Below, in pieces: positions 10,846 to 19,480 of a stretch of DNA of 64,000 nucleotides (position 1 is the stretch's first letter; each line of letters begins with the position of its first letter). The position numbers and the translations under genes are program-made. The notes beneath the pieces were generated by a model. That model ran no database searches. It was given only the letters and a program-made list of their open reading frames with translations, and was not told where the DNA came from. Source of the stretch: Limnephilus marmoratus (lineage: Eukaryota > Arthropoda > Insecta > Trichoptera > Limnephilidae); NCBI GenBank assembly GCA_917880885.1, contig OU862927.1:42001571-42065570 (forward strand), written 5' to 3'.

Positions 10846-11097
10846 ATTGCAAAAACAAAAATTGTTCTAAAATCTAGATAAAATAATCTTTCTGATAGGT
10901 ATATTAGAATTTAATAATTTTATTTCTAAATATTTAAATTTTAATATTATTCCCATATATTGTAAATACACCTCTATATTGATAATTTTTTATCACTTTG
11001 CAAAAACAAAATAGTTCTAAAATCTAGATAAAATAATCTTTCCAATGTGTATATTAGAAATTAATAATTTTATTTCTAAATATTTAAATTTTGATAT
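10821..11097 (-). repeat. Two 150-bp tandem units at the LINE 5' end
   Basis: Units start at 10821 and 10971 (plus coordinates) and share CCTCTAT, TTTTTTATCAC, TTGCAAAAACAAAA and a TCTAGATAAAATAATCTTT block. They lie at the 5' side of the minus-strand LINE. The ORF1 ATG falls inside the first unit. They could be repeated promoter monomers. Confidence 0.65.
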
Positions 11098-11150
11098 TGA
11101 AAATTTAAAGCGACTGAAACGCGGTAGGGATTGTAAATACGCGGGCGGGA

Positions 11151-11693
11151 CTCTGTCTGTAACTCCGGCTCAATACCTTTAGAACCTTTGCTGTTAAGGT
11201 AATATAATAATTTAATATGAAATTATTTTAATTGCCAGCATCAATATTGGAACGTGGGATTTGGTATGTCAAATAATCATACATATTGATGTATTTATTA
11301 TATTTTGATGAGACACGAAGCGAAAAATTGATTCCACTTTTTTGCCCCTAATTACTTTGTCCAATTTGACCTCTAACTTCTAAACTACCGAATCCGGTCC
11401 TCGCGCACTGCTACTCGCGTAATAATAATGGAACACGTTTCCACGGAAAATAGGTATTTTTTATTGAACTGAAAACTTCTTTAGCACCGTTGTGATTTGC
11501 AACTTGATGAAATGAAAAATAACGATACTAAAAAGAGACAAACACAATGCGGTGCTTCGTAGCCTATCGGTCTCCTCTTTATGCGGTGCTTCGTAGTCTC
11601 CTCACTCTTGTCTAGCTTAGTTTTCTGAAGGTTTCACTTCTACCGCGTGTGAATTACGCTTTCTGATTTTTTTTTAAATCTGTAAACCTCCCA
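11151..11693. other. No gene recognised
   Basis: Mostly A/T-rich single-copy-looking sequence. It probably belongs to the CRAL-TRIO gene's downstream intron or flank, but I found no further exon with splice signals. Confidence 0.4.
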
Positions 11694-11860
11694 AGAGTCC
11701 CAACTATTTCCGTATGGAGCCAGTGAGACTGTGGCATCTCCAATCGGGGTATGTTTTGAGGCTGAAGGTAGTGGGGAGGGGAGAAGGAGAGGTGGGAGGT
11801 GTGGAAGTACCTGACTATTCAGATCTGGTCACCCCTGAACACGGCTAAAGTCATTTAAAG
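11694..11860. repeat. Dispersed repeat, copy 1 (partner at 23655-23815)
   Basis: Shares AGAGTCCCAACTA, GTGAGACTGTGGCAT-type, GGGGTATGTT, GTAGTGGGGAGGGGAG and CTATTCAGATCTGGTCACC with the second copy, with small indels. No ORF. Family unknown. Confidence 0.6.
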
Positions 11861-11959
11861 CAATGTTTCAATTCTGAATGCTGGTCTTACACCAGGTCGA
11901 TACTAAGAGTATCGTCCACTCTGTAGCGTGCCGCAAATATACTATGTATTATTTTTAAT

Positions 11960-12078
11960 GAATTAATTGTGAAAAAATACAAATTAATCACATAAAGTTT
12001 ATTTGCGCACTCCGGGATTCGATCCCGTGACCTCCGGAATGAGAGTCAAGAGCCTAATCCCTAGACTATGGAGGCCAG
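11960..12078 (-). repeat. tRNA-derived SINE or tRNA pseudogene (Glu-CTC-like)
   Basis: The minus strand from 12077 resembles a tRNA. There is an A-box-like GTCTAGGGATTAGG, an anticodon loop CTCTCAT (anticodon CTC), and a B-box-like GGGATCGAATCCCG. The acceptor ends do not pair and the anticodon stem has a mismatch. This fits a SINE head with its A/T-rich body running down to about 11960, rather than a working tRNA. Confidence 0.45.
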
Positions 12079-12189
12079 AAGATAAAAAAAATAAGAAGGT
12101 AAATAAGCAAAGAAGAAGATAAAGAAGAAGATAAAGAAGAAGAAGAGGAATTAATAGATACAGAAGAAGAGTTCGAAATGAAAAAAGAA

Positions 12190-12470
12190 TAACTCATGAG
12201 GAAAAAAGAAGTTATTAAAACAATAAAAATCCGAAAACTTCAATATCTAGGATATGTGATGAGACATCCAGAGAAGTACGAGATCTTGCATGAAAGATTG
12301 CCGAAAGACGGGGCCCTGGAAGAAGGAGAACCTCATGGCTGAAAAATCTGAGACAGTTGTTTGTCCAGTCTTCTGTAGAGCTGTTCCGGGACACGGTAAA
12401 TAAAGTCCGCATAGCCCACACGATAGCCAACGTCCGTTGAACGGACAGAGCACGAAAAGAAGAAGAACAA
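12190..12470 (+). pseudogene. RTE-type LINE 3'-end remnant
   Basis: The plus strand encodes KTIKIRKLQYLGYVMRH in one frame. After a frameshift near 12295 it encodes GRRRTSWLKNLRQ, ELFRDTVNKVRIAHTIANVR and a stop. This is the C-terminal signature common to insect RTE-like endonuclease-reverse transcriptases. It is followed by a purine-rich tail and preceded by (GAAGAAGATAAA)-type repeats at 12100-12160. It is a short dead fragment in the intron just downstream of the CRAL-TRIO exon at 12485-12677. Confidence 0.75.
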
Positions 12471-12484
12471 TTGAGACTAGTTAC

Positions 12485-12677
12485 CTCAATCAGAAACATG
12501 ACCTTCTTCAATGTCGCCGGGCTGGTCTTGATGGCATGGCTAAACTTGAGGTGGCTCAGGTCCCAGACGAAGATGTCCCCTACCGCTACGTCCAGGTGCA
12601 CCCTGATGTCGGCCACCATGAAGCCTGTCACGAAGGCTGTCGCCGTGTCGTAGAAGTCGAGTTCATCCGGATTTATT
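12485..12677 (-). CDS. Exon of a CRAL-TRIO domain gene (lipid-binding domain, middle part)
   Basis: The minus strand has a clear acceptor (pyrimidine-rich, TTTCGCAG at 12678) and donor (GAG then GTAACT at 12484). Between them the frame reads NPDELDFYDTATAFVTGF, MVADIRVHLDVAVGD, then FVWDLSHLKFSHAIKTSP and ATLKKVMFLIE. This matches the CRAL-TRIO core of insect alpha-tocopherol-transfer-protein-like proteins, which carry small hydrophobic ligands. The exon needs one base from the previous exon to complete its first codon. The exon at 15503-15725 ends with exactly two, so splicing yields R-I-N-P in frame. It ends in phase 0. Codons are GC-richer than the surrounding transposons. The next exon downstream was not found. 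Confidence 0.82.
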
Positions 12678-12954
12678 CTGCGAAATACAAACCCAACACT
12701 TACTTTTACTTCGAAAACAGCAACGTAATTTTTAACAAGAATTAATAGACGATGAAACTAAATGATTCTTCACCTCTTCACAGTCCCGGAAATAAATATT
12801 CTGATCTGGGAGATGTATTTCAGATTAAAGCTTATCAATTTTTTAAAAGAAAAACTCTCTTTTTATAACTTTTGAGGGTTATTCCCATCAATGTAATATA
12901 TCATTGAAGAAGAAGATAATAATAATAAAAATCTAAATGAAAATATGAAAGGAA

Positions 12955-13015
12955 TACGCGCACGTCCCGGTTAGACGAAAGGTTCTGGGTTCGAGTCCCA
13001 GTTACGACCCTTATC
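12955..13015 (+). repeat. tRNA-like 3' half (probable SINE fragment)
   Basis: Contains a B-box GGTTCGAGTCC inside a perfect T-arm-like CTGGGTTCGAGTCCCAG. No matching 5' half or acceptor stem lies upstream. It is read as a tRNA-derived fragment, not a gene. Confidence 0.4.
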
Positions 13016-13278
13016 TTCTGTGTCTTGTTCTTTTCTATTTTTGTTTCGATTATTGTTGTTATATTCTTAAAGATGTAAAACTTAACAATTTTACTGGAAT
13101 AAGTACTCATAAAAACTTTTGAGTATTAAATATTATCCACAGTATAATATAATATGCTAGTGAGTTCCTGCGTTGCAATACAACATAAATAAAATTTAAA
13201 TTTTCACGGCCAAAAGTATTTTTGTTGTTTATTTTTGGGGTGTTATGCCGGGTTGCGCTACCTCCTCCTTTAGCCAAC

Positions 13279-13310
13279 GTTTCGGACATCGTAACAGTGT
13301 CCATCATCAG
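13279..13310 (-). ncRNA. Hammerhead-ribozyme-like motif 1
   Basis: On the minus strand: CTGATGA, then stem II GGACA...TGTCC closing a nine-base loop, then GAAAC. This is the conserved CUGANGA...GAAA core. Downstream GTTGG...CAAC could form a third stem. Penelope-like elements are known to carry hammerheads near their ends, and this lies 0.5 kb from such an element. It probably belongs to a second, otherwise lost copy. Confidence 0.5.
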
Positions 13311-13354
13311 GGCAGATGTGTTTCCTGAAAAAATTTTATGGAAAAAATTGTGAC

Positions 13355-13619
13355 CCGAGACTGATGAGAATTATGGGTTCATTTTTTTGAACCTGAATCA
13401 AAGAGTTGGTCAATGGAATGGCATCAAACAAACTCACCAAGGATAAAAAAAAAATGTGTAGGGTAAGTTATGGCGATTGTGTTCTGGATGTAACCGTACT
13501 TTTTACAAGACTGTGATGCATGCCCTTATTAAAAGATGGACCAAAGCTGTGGAAATGGACGGAGATTGTATTGAAAAATTACAAAGTAATCGTCAATGGT
13601 GTGGTTTTCAACCAATGTA
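13355..13619 (+). pseudogene. Mariner transposase relic
   Basis: One frame gives FFEPESKSWSMEWHQTNSP, then VG-stop-VMAIVFWM, which matches the mariner block around EPES...W and VGKVMA.VFW with the lysine codon turned into TAA. A second frame gives ALIKRWTKAVEMDGDCIEK and a stop near 13618, resembling the C-terminus. The middle, including catalytic residues, is deleted. No terminal inverted repeats were delimited. It lies in the CRAL-TRIO intron. Confidence 0.65.
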
Positions 13620-13849
13620 ATTGATTTTTTTTCTTGACAATAATTAAAGGAGAGACAAAATAGAAGTCATTACTTTTTGACTCACTCTAGTATATTGTTT
13701 CCTTTTACTCATTATGTATATTCTTCATTGATTTAATTTTTATGTATTTTTGAATGTACGAGTAGCTATTACTTTGTGGTTATCCATTATAGAAAAATGA
13801 AACAATTCAACTTTGTATAAACCACTTATATAATGCGCAAATCCGACCG

Positions 13850-13876
13850 GTTTCGGAACACACGTTCCTTCTTCAG
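13850..13876 (-). ncRNA. Hammerhead-ribozyme-like motif 2 (3' end of Penelope-like element)
   Basis: On the minus strand: CTGAAGA, stem GGAAC with loop GTGT and GTTCC, then GAAAC followed by CGGTCGG. It fits CUGANGA-stem II-GAAA. It sits 70 bases past the GIY-YIG stop, where Penelope-like terminal repeats carry such ribozymes. Confidence 0.5.
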
Positions 13877-13944
13877 GGAAAGCTTATACTAATTTGACAG
13901 TTTCGAACAATGTTTTATTATGGTAGGGATGGAGCCGTTGCTAG

Positions 13945-14352
13945 TTAATAATGTAGATTGGGTGGGTAGGTATTAGTGTAGAGTGGGTGGGTACGGGAAC
14001 AAATCCATGATTGGGCTATATGACAATACTTTTTGTTTGTTGATAATAGATTCATTATTTTTGAGGGATTTTTTTTAATTTCCAAGGCTTCTAAGTTATC
14101 CAAACGTTTTCCTTTATGATTAATATGAAGAATATTTATCCCTGTATTTTTTACAAAACTATGGTTATTTTCAATGATATGGTTAGCGAACTCAGAAAAA
14201 TTATTATTATTAAGACACCTTAAATGTTTTTTGATTCTGATTTCAAAATTATGAGTTGTTTTTCCAATATAAAATGAGGGACAATCATTGCATTTGAGTT
14301 TATATATTCCGGAATTAGTCAATTTATGGTCTTTACCTTTAGTATTTCTCAA
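13945..14352 (-). CDS. Penelope-like GIY-YIG endonuclease domain
   Basis: This 135-residue open segment has GIY at residues 15-17, YIG at 28-30, a CNDC pair before YIG, an arginine in FEIRIKKH (about residue 39) and an ENNH motif. It corresponds to the C-terminal endonuclease that nicks target DNA for Penelope-like elements. In an intact element it is fused to the polymerase; here several stops and shifts separate them, so this is a surviving piece. The last 30 residues are unrecognised. Confidence 0.8.
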   Translation of the reverse strand: MRNTKGKDHKLTNSGIYKLKCNDCPSFYIGKTTHNFEIRIKKHLRCLNNNNFSEFANHIIENNHSFVKNTGINILHINHKGKRLDNLEALEIKKNPSKIMNLLSTNKKYCHIAQSWICSRTHPLYTNTYPPNLHY

Positions 14353-14849
14353 AAAATTACCGATATTATTTCTTGTATAAAACGATGGTTTAATATTAGA
14401 AGGGAGATTTTTGCAACATTAAACTGAAAAATTATTAATATACAAAATTTTACGCCATTCTTTATCATTAATATTATTAGAATTGTATAGATATTTATTT
14501 TTTGAAATTTTGCTAAGTTTTTTATATAGGATGTTATCAATTAATTTTGGTTCATATCCGTTATTTATAGCAATTTTGTTTTATTATAGAAAGTTCAGAA
14601 AGGAAATTATTATTAGACATTGGGACATTATTCTAAGCGGTGTATCATGGAATGGAAGGCGGAGTGTTTTTGTGCGACAGGGTGGTGGAGGTCTTATGAA
14701 TTACTATGTCAGTGTGTGTTGGCTTACGATATATACTAAAATCGATTTTATTATTTATAATAGATAAAGTTAAATCCAAAAAGTTTAATTTTTCATTGCC
14801 TATTTCTATCGTAAATTTTATTTGATTTTGAAAGGAATTTAAAAGGTTA

Positions 14850-15399
14850 AGAAAGTTGTTGGGTTGACGTTCAAAATGACGAAGATGTTATCCACATATC
14901 TCTTCTATAGTAAAACATTGTTTAAAAGGGGTGATTTTGAATTAAAAACAGTTGTTTCCAAATCATTCATAAATATATCAGCAATAAGAGGGCTGGTGGG
15001 GGCTCCCATTGGAAGGCGTTCTTTTTGTTGGTATATGACATTATTGTATTGAAAATAATTTTGATTTAAAACTAAGTTAAATAAACGAGTTAGGTCACTA
15101 GACAGATCTGTAGGTAATTTAGAATCTTTCAATAATTTGGAAACAATTGCTTTACTTTCAGTAATAGGCACATTAGAAAATAGATTAATGACATCAAAAG
15201 GCACAAGTTTAGCATTAATGGAAAGTACAAAATTTTTCAATAAGTCAATCAGTTCAAAAGAGTGCTTAATTACATATTTTGGTGTAAACACATTACTTTT
15301 ATGAACTAAATCAGTTTTTAATGACAATAGTTTAAAACTTGGTAGTTTAATTTTTATGTATTTACAATAACAATGATAAAATATAATGAAAAAGTCCAC
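14850..15399 (-). pseudogene. Penelope-like reverse transcriptase fragment
   Basis: The 164-residue ORF (14905-15399) contains DVINLFSNVPI, LNQNYFQYNNVIYQQ and LPMGAPTSPLIADIFMNDLE, characteristic of Penelope-like polymerases. Directly after it, a TAG interrupts the frame. The following catalytic motif, at 14887-14898, reads YVDN instead of YVDD. N-terminal polymerase sequence is missing. Both lesions make it inactive. Confidence 0.8.
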
Positions 15400-15502
15400 C
15401 AGGGCCTGAAATATATAAATAATTTCAATAAATATTTGTCTTTATTAATTAATTTGGGAAAAAGGGTGTTAAGAATGGGTCTAATTTACAAATTTTCTTT
15501 AC

Positions 15503-15725
15503 CTCACGATTTGTACTCTATAATTCTGAGGAGTAAGTTTAGGAATGAAAATCCAATCCGTGCAATCTATGGCTTTGGACACTTCTGGAGTCCAGGGGTC
15601 TCGGAGTTCGAAGAACTCTGGCATTATATTCTTGGCCATGAAATAATTCTCTAATTTCTCTTTGGACCTCTCCACGCTGAACTTGTTAATCGAAAGAATT
15701 CTTGCCACCATCCTTTCATCTGGAA
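15503..15725 (-). CDS. Exon of a CRAL-TRIO domain gene (CRAL-TRIO N-terminal part)
   Basis: On the minus strand a T-rich acceptor precedes the exon (AG at 15726-15727; an alternative AG would start it at 15719). A consensus donor follows (GTGAG then GTAAAG at 15502). The frame reads DERMVARILSINKFSVER, SKEKLENYFMAKN, MPEFFELRDPWTPEV and WIFIPKLTPQNYRVQIV. This is the helical CRAL-TRIO-N region and linker typical of insect tocopherol-transfer/clavesin-like proteins. The donor phase matches the acceptor of the exon at 12485-12677. A gap lies 50 bases upstream, and no earlier exon was found. The exon is undamaged, so the gene may be functional. Confidence 0.82.
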
Positions 15726-15776
15726 CTGGAAAAAAAACAAATGTGATTTTTATTAATAATACACCTCACAAGAGCA

Positions 15777-15976
15777 NNNNNNNNNNNNNNNNNNNNNNNN
15801 NNNNNNNNNNNNNNNNNNNNNNNNNNNNNNNNNNNNNNNNNNNNNNNNNNNNNNNNNNNNNNNNNNNNNNNNNNNNNNNNNNNNNNNNNNNNNNNNNNNN
15901 NNNNNNNNNNNNNNNNNNNNNNNNNNNNNNNNNNNNNNNNNNNNNNNNNNNNNNNNNNNNNNNNNNNNNNNNNNNN
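15777..15976. other. Assembly gap (200 N)
   Basis: Exactly 200 unknown bases in the probable intron upstream of the CRAL-TRIO exon, 13 bases before the hAT element. The round number suggests a placeholder of unknown true length. Confidence 0.95.
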
Positions 15977-15989
15977 GTTCAATATATTC

Positions 15990-16862
15990 TAGGGATGTTA
16001 TGGAGCTCCGTAACCGTAACCGAAACTATCGGATATCCGAATTAAAAAAAATATCCGTAACCGTAACCGAAACCGATATAAAAGTTTCGGATAGTTTCGG
16101 ATAAAGGCTGAGTCTAAATGACAGATTACGACAGGTTTTTGTTTGTTTTGCCCGACCGAGCCGTCCGATTTACTTTGTGATTATGGGTGTACAAATATTA
16201 AAACTTATTATTTGCGAGTACCTAATTACTTATTTAGAAGTGTTTGTAAATAAATTGTTATAGTCTTGGTAAAAGGTAAAATGCGTCCTAAGTCTAGTTT
16301 CATTTGGACATTTTTTGATGAAATTTATATAGATTTTGCAAAATGTAAACAGTGTGCGGTAAAAACTTTTCACGCGAAGGAGGTGTCACTACTTATATGA
16401 AACTTCATCTTAAATCAAAAACATTGTTAAATATGAAGAACTGTTGTTACTGAAAAAAGGATAGGTACTCAACAAAAACAACAACAACCACCTCAACAGC
16501 TAACGTCTTTACAAGAGTGTAAAAAACAGTCGTCAATAACAGACTCTTTGAAAAATAGAGGTTCCTGGGATGATAGTAATAGTTACCCACATAGCACTTA
16601 AAAGTGGCAATAATAATAGTTATTTATTTGACTGATTGTAAAAAACAAATGATAATATAGACTTGAAATAAAAGTCAAATCTTGCTTTTTGTATTTGGCT
16701 TTTATAATTTTAAAATTCTAATATCCGTAACCGAAATTATCCGAAACTAGTGGATAATCCGAAATAATTTCATATCCGTAACCGTATCCGAAACCGGTAT
16801 AATATTATTCCTATATCCGTATCCGTATCCAGATCCGAAATTTCATATCCATAACATCCCTA
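15990..16862 (+). mobile_element. hAT-type DNA transposon, internally deleted
   Basis: 873 bp bounded by perfect 15-bp terminal inverted repeats TAGGGATGTTATGGA and flanked by an 8-bp duplication ATATATTC (15982-15989 and 16863-16870). Subterminal ATCCGTAACCG/CGGATA repeats fill both ends. It has a BED-finger relic but no catalytic region, so it depends on transposase from elsewhere. Confidence 0.88.
16281..16440 (+). pseudogene. BED zinc finger relic of hAT transposase
   Basis: From the ATG at 16281 the frame reads FIWTFFDEIYIDFAKCKQC. After a shift near 16380, another frame gives GGVTTYMKLHLKSK. This is the C..C...HL pattern of BED fingers that bind hAT ends. A TGA and the frameshift break it, and the dimerisation and DDE parts are absent. 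Confidence 0.65.
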
Positions 16863-16870
16863 ATATATTC

Positions 16871-17415
16871 TCACCTCACAATCCGGAAGCCTCAGTTTCG
16901 TGCAAAAAATCAAAAACCGTCACTTTGGATCGAGATTGTAAAATATCTATGCTAGATATTTTTCATATTTCAAAGACTATAAGAAGAATTATTTTGTTCT
17001 CTTTCTAGTTAAAAGAAAAATACATATGTTTGCATTAGAAGAAGAGAGATATATAGCTTTTAAAATGTAAGGTCGATCGGGACGTTTTTGGTCTTATGAA
17101 AGTATAACGCGATTACGTGTTTTGAGATGTATTTATTCCTAAACAAGCAGACGGGGTAAAACCTGTCGAGTGTCGACTATCGCCGTTCGCTTTTGTAATG
17201 CTCGAATAGTTACGGAAATGGCCGATGATATACGATCGGTAGCTGGGCTTCCTCAGTTTTGACTTCACGTGCTTCAGAATTACTTAGAGCATATAATAGA
17301 ACGGATGTTTTGTTCAGTTAATTATTCGTTGTAGACCTCATGAACGTAAATAAAGGGACTTCAATCCTATTGGAGATTCCTGAACGTATATCACGTAATC
17401 TCAATCATTTTTAAT
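16871..17415. other. No gene recognised
   Basis: Sequence between the hAT element and the Helitron array. Nothing matching an upstream CRAL-TRIO exon was found on the minus strand. An AT microsatellite begins at 17412. Confidence 0.4.
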
Positions 17416-17453
17416 ATATATATATATATATATATTAATGCACAGTTTTGGGG
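17416..17453 (+). mobile_element. 5' stub of a Helitron-like element
   Basis: TATTAATGCACAGTTTTGGGG, the 5' end seen in copies 3, 5 and 6, is cut off by the start of copy 1. It suggests copy 1 inserted just inside an earlier copy. Confidence 0.5.
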
Positions 17454-17751
17454 TATATATATATTAATGCTTGGTTTTGGGGTAGGTCGGGAAAAGCTCA
17501 CTTTTTCGTCGACGCAAAAACGACCAGTACGCCCTTTGCGTTTCACCCACCTCAAGGTTCACTTTCGGTTGAAGCAAATTCCGAATGAAAACTGTAAGCA
17601 CTTTTTTTTCGACAAAATGAAATATATACAGGGATTTATTCTCCGATACGAATCGGCGGCGAAAACTAGAAGCTCTACTCGAATCACTCGATTCGGCTCG
17701 GTTGTATTTCCCGCCGACAGATAGCGTTTCAAAAAAAAAATGACAAAAAAA

Positions 17752-17786
17752 GACTTAGCATTTTCCTCAAAGGAAAATGCTAGGTC
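17752..17786. other. Perfect-looking hairpin in copy 1
   Basis: Arms 17752-17767 and 17771-17786 pair over 16 bases with one mismatch around a 3-base loop (GACTTAGCATTTTCCT / AGGAAAATGCTAGGTC). It is conserved at 19886-19920 in copy 2. Function unknown. Confidence 0.65.
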
Positions 17787-18799
17787 TATGGTCAAAATCT
17801 TAGATGTCAAATTTTTAGCCTAACAAAACGGAACTCTCGGCGGTTTGGGTCGTTGTTTTTCGGAAAACGACATTGCCGCCGAAAAAAACGATTCCGGGCT
17901 AGATGTTTTTAAAAAATACGAAAGCCGGAAAGATTCCGCAACTTTTGATAACAATAAAACATACGATTCTCATATAAAATACGTCAGGAGATGCAGACAA
18001 AACTCGAAATTTTCCGAAAAAAAATAGTCAAAACAGGCGCTCACAGATTCCATCGGAAGTTTAAATATTGGTGGCCAGTTAAAATTAACACGTTATTCAT
18101 TCCGGGTAGGTACCTACTTATTTCGGTAGTATTGCAAATATGATGAAAAAAGCAAAGATTGCCGGAATCTAAGGAAATGCGCAGGTACCTACCTGAATGG
18201 GTACCTACACAACGAATTAGGTTTTCATGCAATAAATACTAAGGTAAGGTTATTTCGATGATACTGAATAATTGAACTTTTTTAAGTTAATTTTCACGTT
18301 CTGTTTTGGTTCTACTCAAATTCTGTTTTTTATCATTATAGGCCAGTTACATCACAAAACTGAAATAATTACAGAACTCGAACGGAACTTTCTAGAACTG
18401 AAAATTTACTTGAAAAATTTTAAGAATTGTCAATTTTTTTTTTATTAATTATTTTTTTTATTTTTAGGTGTGTTCTATTTGGACATTGTTAAATAAAAAA
18501 AATAATTACGCGTGTTCTAGGTAGGTACTTACTTGCAGGGACTTTTTTCATTTTAAAATCAAAACATGATATTGAATGAATTTATTTATAGTGAAAATTA
18601 TTTTATGCTCAACAGCATAATGGCGTCGTTTTGGTGAAATATTACAACAAAGTACCTACTTAGTACTTACACTTGCAAAATGAAATACAATACAACTACA
18701 ATAGTGAGCTCCGGCATAATGAAATTTTGCACTGCTAAACCGTGCAACCGATTGTTATTGTTATTGTTAATGGACTATTTGTGCGTAAATAAATTAATT

Positions 18800-19480
18800 A
18801 TATACAGCGGGTACCCGGCATGCGTTGCGAGGCCACTTTAACTTCGGGGTCAACTAAACCGTAATGGTTCCCTACCAAGTCCCGGGAAACAACATTATAA
18901 AATTATGCACTTTATAAAATTATATACAACGGGTACCCGGCATGCGTTGCAAGGCCGCTTTAACCTCGGGGTCAATAAAACTGTAATGTTTCCATCCGAA
19001 GTCTTGGGAAACTACATTATAATGCAAGCGCCTGCACTATGTAACATTATATACTACGGGTACCCGGCATGCGTTGCAAGGCCACTTTAACCTCAGGGTC
19101 AACTAAACTGTAATGGTTCCATCCCAAGTCCCCGGAAACTACATTATAATGCAAGCGCCTGCACTATATAACATTATATACAACGGGTACCCGGCATGCG
19201 TTGCAAGGTCACTGTAACCTAGGGGTCAACTTTACTGTAATGGTTTCATCCCGATTCCCGGGAAATAAAATTTTAATGCAAGTGCCTGCAATATATAACA
19301 TGATATACAACGGTTACTCGGCATGCGTTGCAAGGTCACTGTAACCTCGGGATCAACTTAACTGTAATGGTTCCATTCCAATTCCTGGGAAATTACATTT
19401 TAATGCAAGCGCTGCACTACATAACATTATATACAACGGGTACCCGGCATGCGTTGCAAGGCCACTGTGAACTCAGGTTT
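18800..19480 (+). repeat. 127-bp satellite, six units (copy 1)
   Basis: Core GGGTACCCGGCATGCGTTGC recurs at 18811, 18932, 19059, 19186, 19313 and 19439 (approximate unit anchors). Period is 122-127 bp. Each unit also has GGGGTCAACT, CTGTAATGGTT and a GCAAGCGCCTGCA-type segment. Confidence 0.85.

Larger units (their letters stand above)
7268..11150 (-). mobile_element. Jockey-like non-LTR retrotransposon (LINE)
   Basis: A near-complete element on the minus strand: 5' region with two 150-bp tandem units, ORF1 with zinc knuckles, ORF2 with endonuclease and reverse transcriptase, a short 3' UTR, and an A-tail (the T run at about 7270-7285 on plus). Both ORFs are open. ORF1 at 204 residues is short for the group, so the 5' end may be truncated or rearranged. 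I did not find a convincing target-site duplication. No RNase H domain follows the polymerase, which favours Jockey or CR1 over the I clade. Confidence 0.85.
13830..15480 (-). mobile_element. Penelope-like element, 5'-truncated and decayed
   Basis: The minus strand carries a Penelope-type reverse transcriptase (15399 to about 14850), a degraded thumb region (14850-14350), a GIY-YIG endonuclease (14352-13945) and a 3' hammerhead-like motif (13850-13876). The order is that of Penelope-like elements. It lies wholly in the 2.8-kb intron between the two CRAL-TRIO exons, in the same orientation as the gene. Confidence 0.8.

Noticed and set aside
12215..12631. 138-codon minus-strand ORF taken as one gene
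   Set aside because: Its first part is the CRAL-TRIO exon ending at 12485; the rest is antisense to an RTE remnant.
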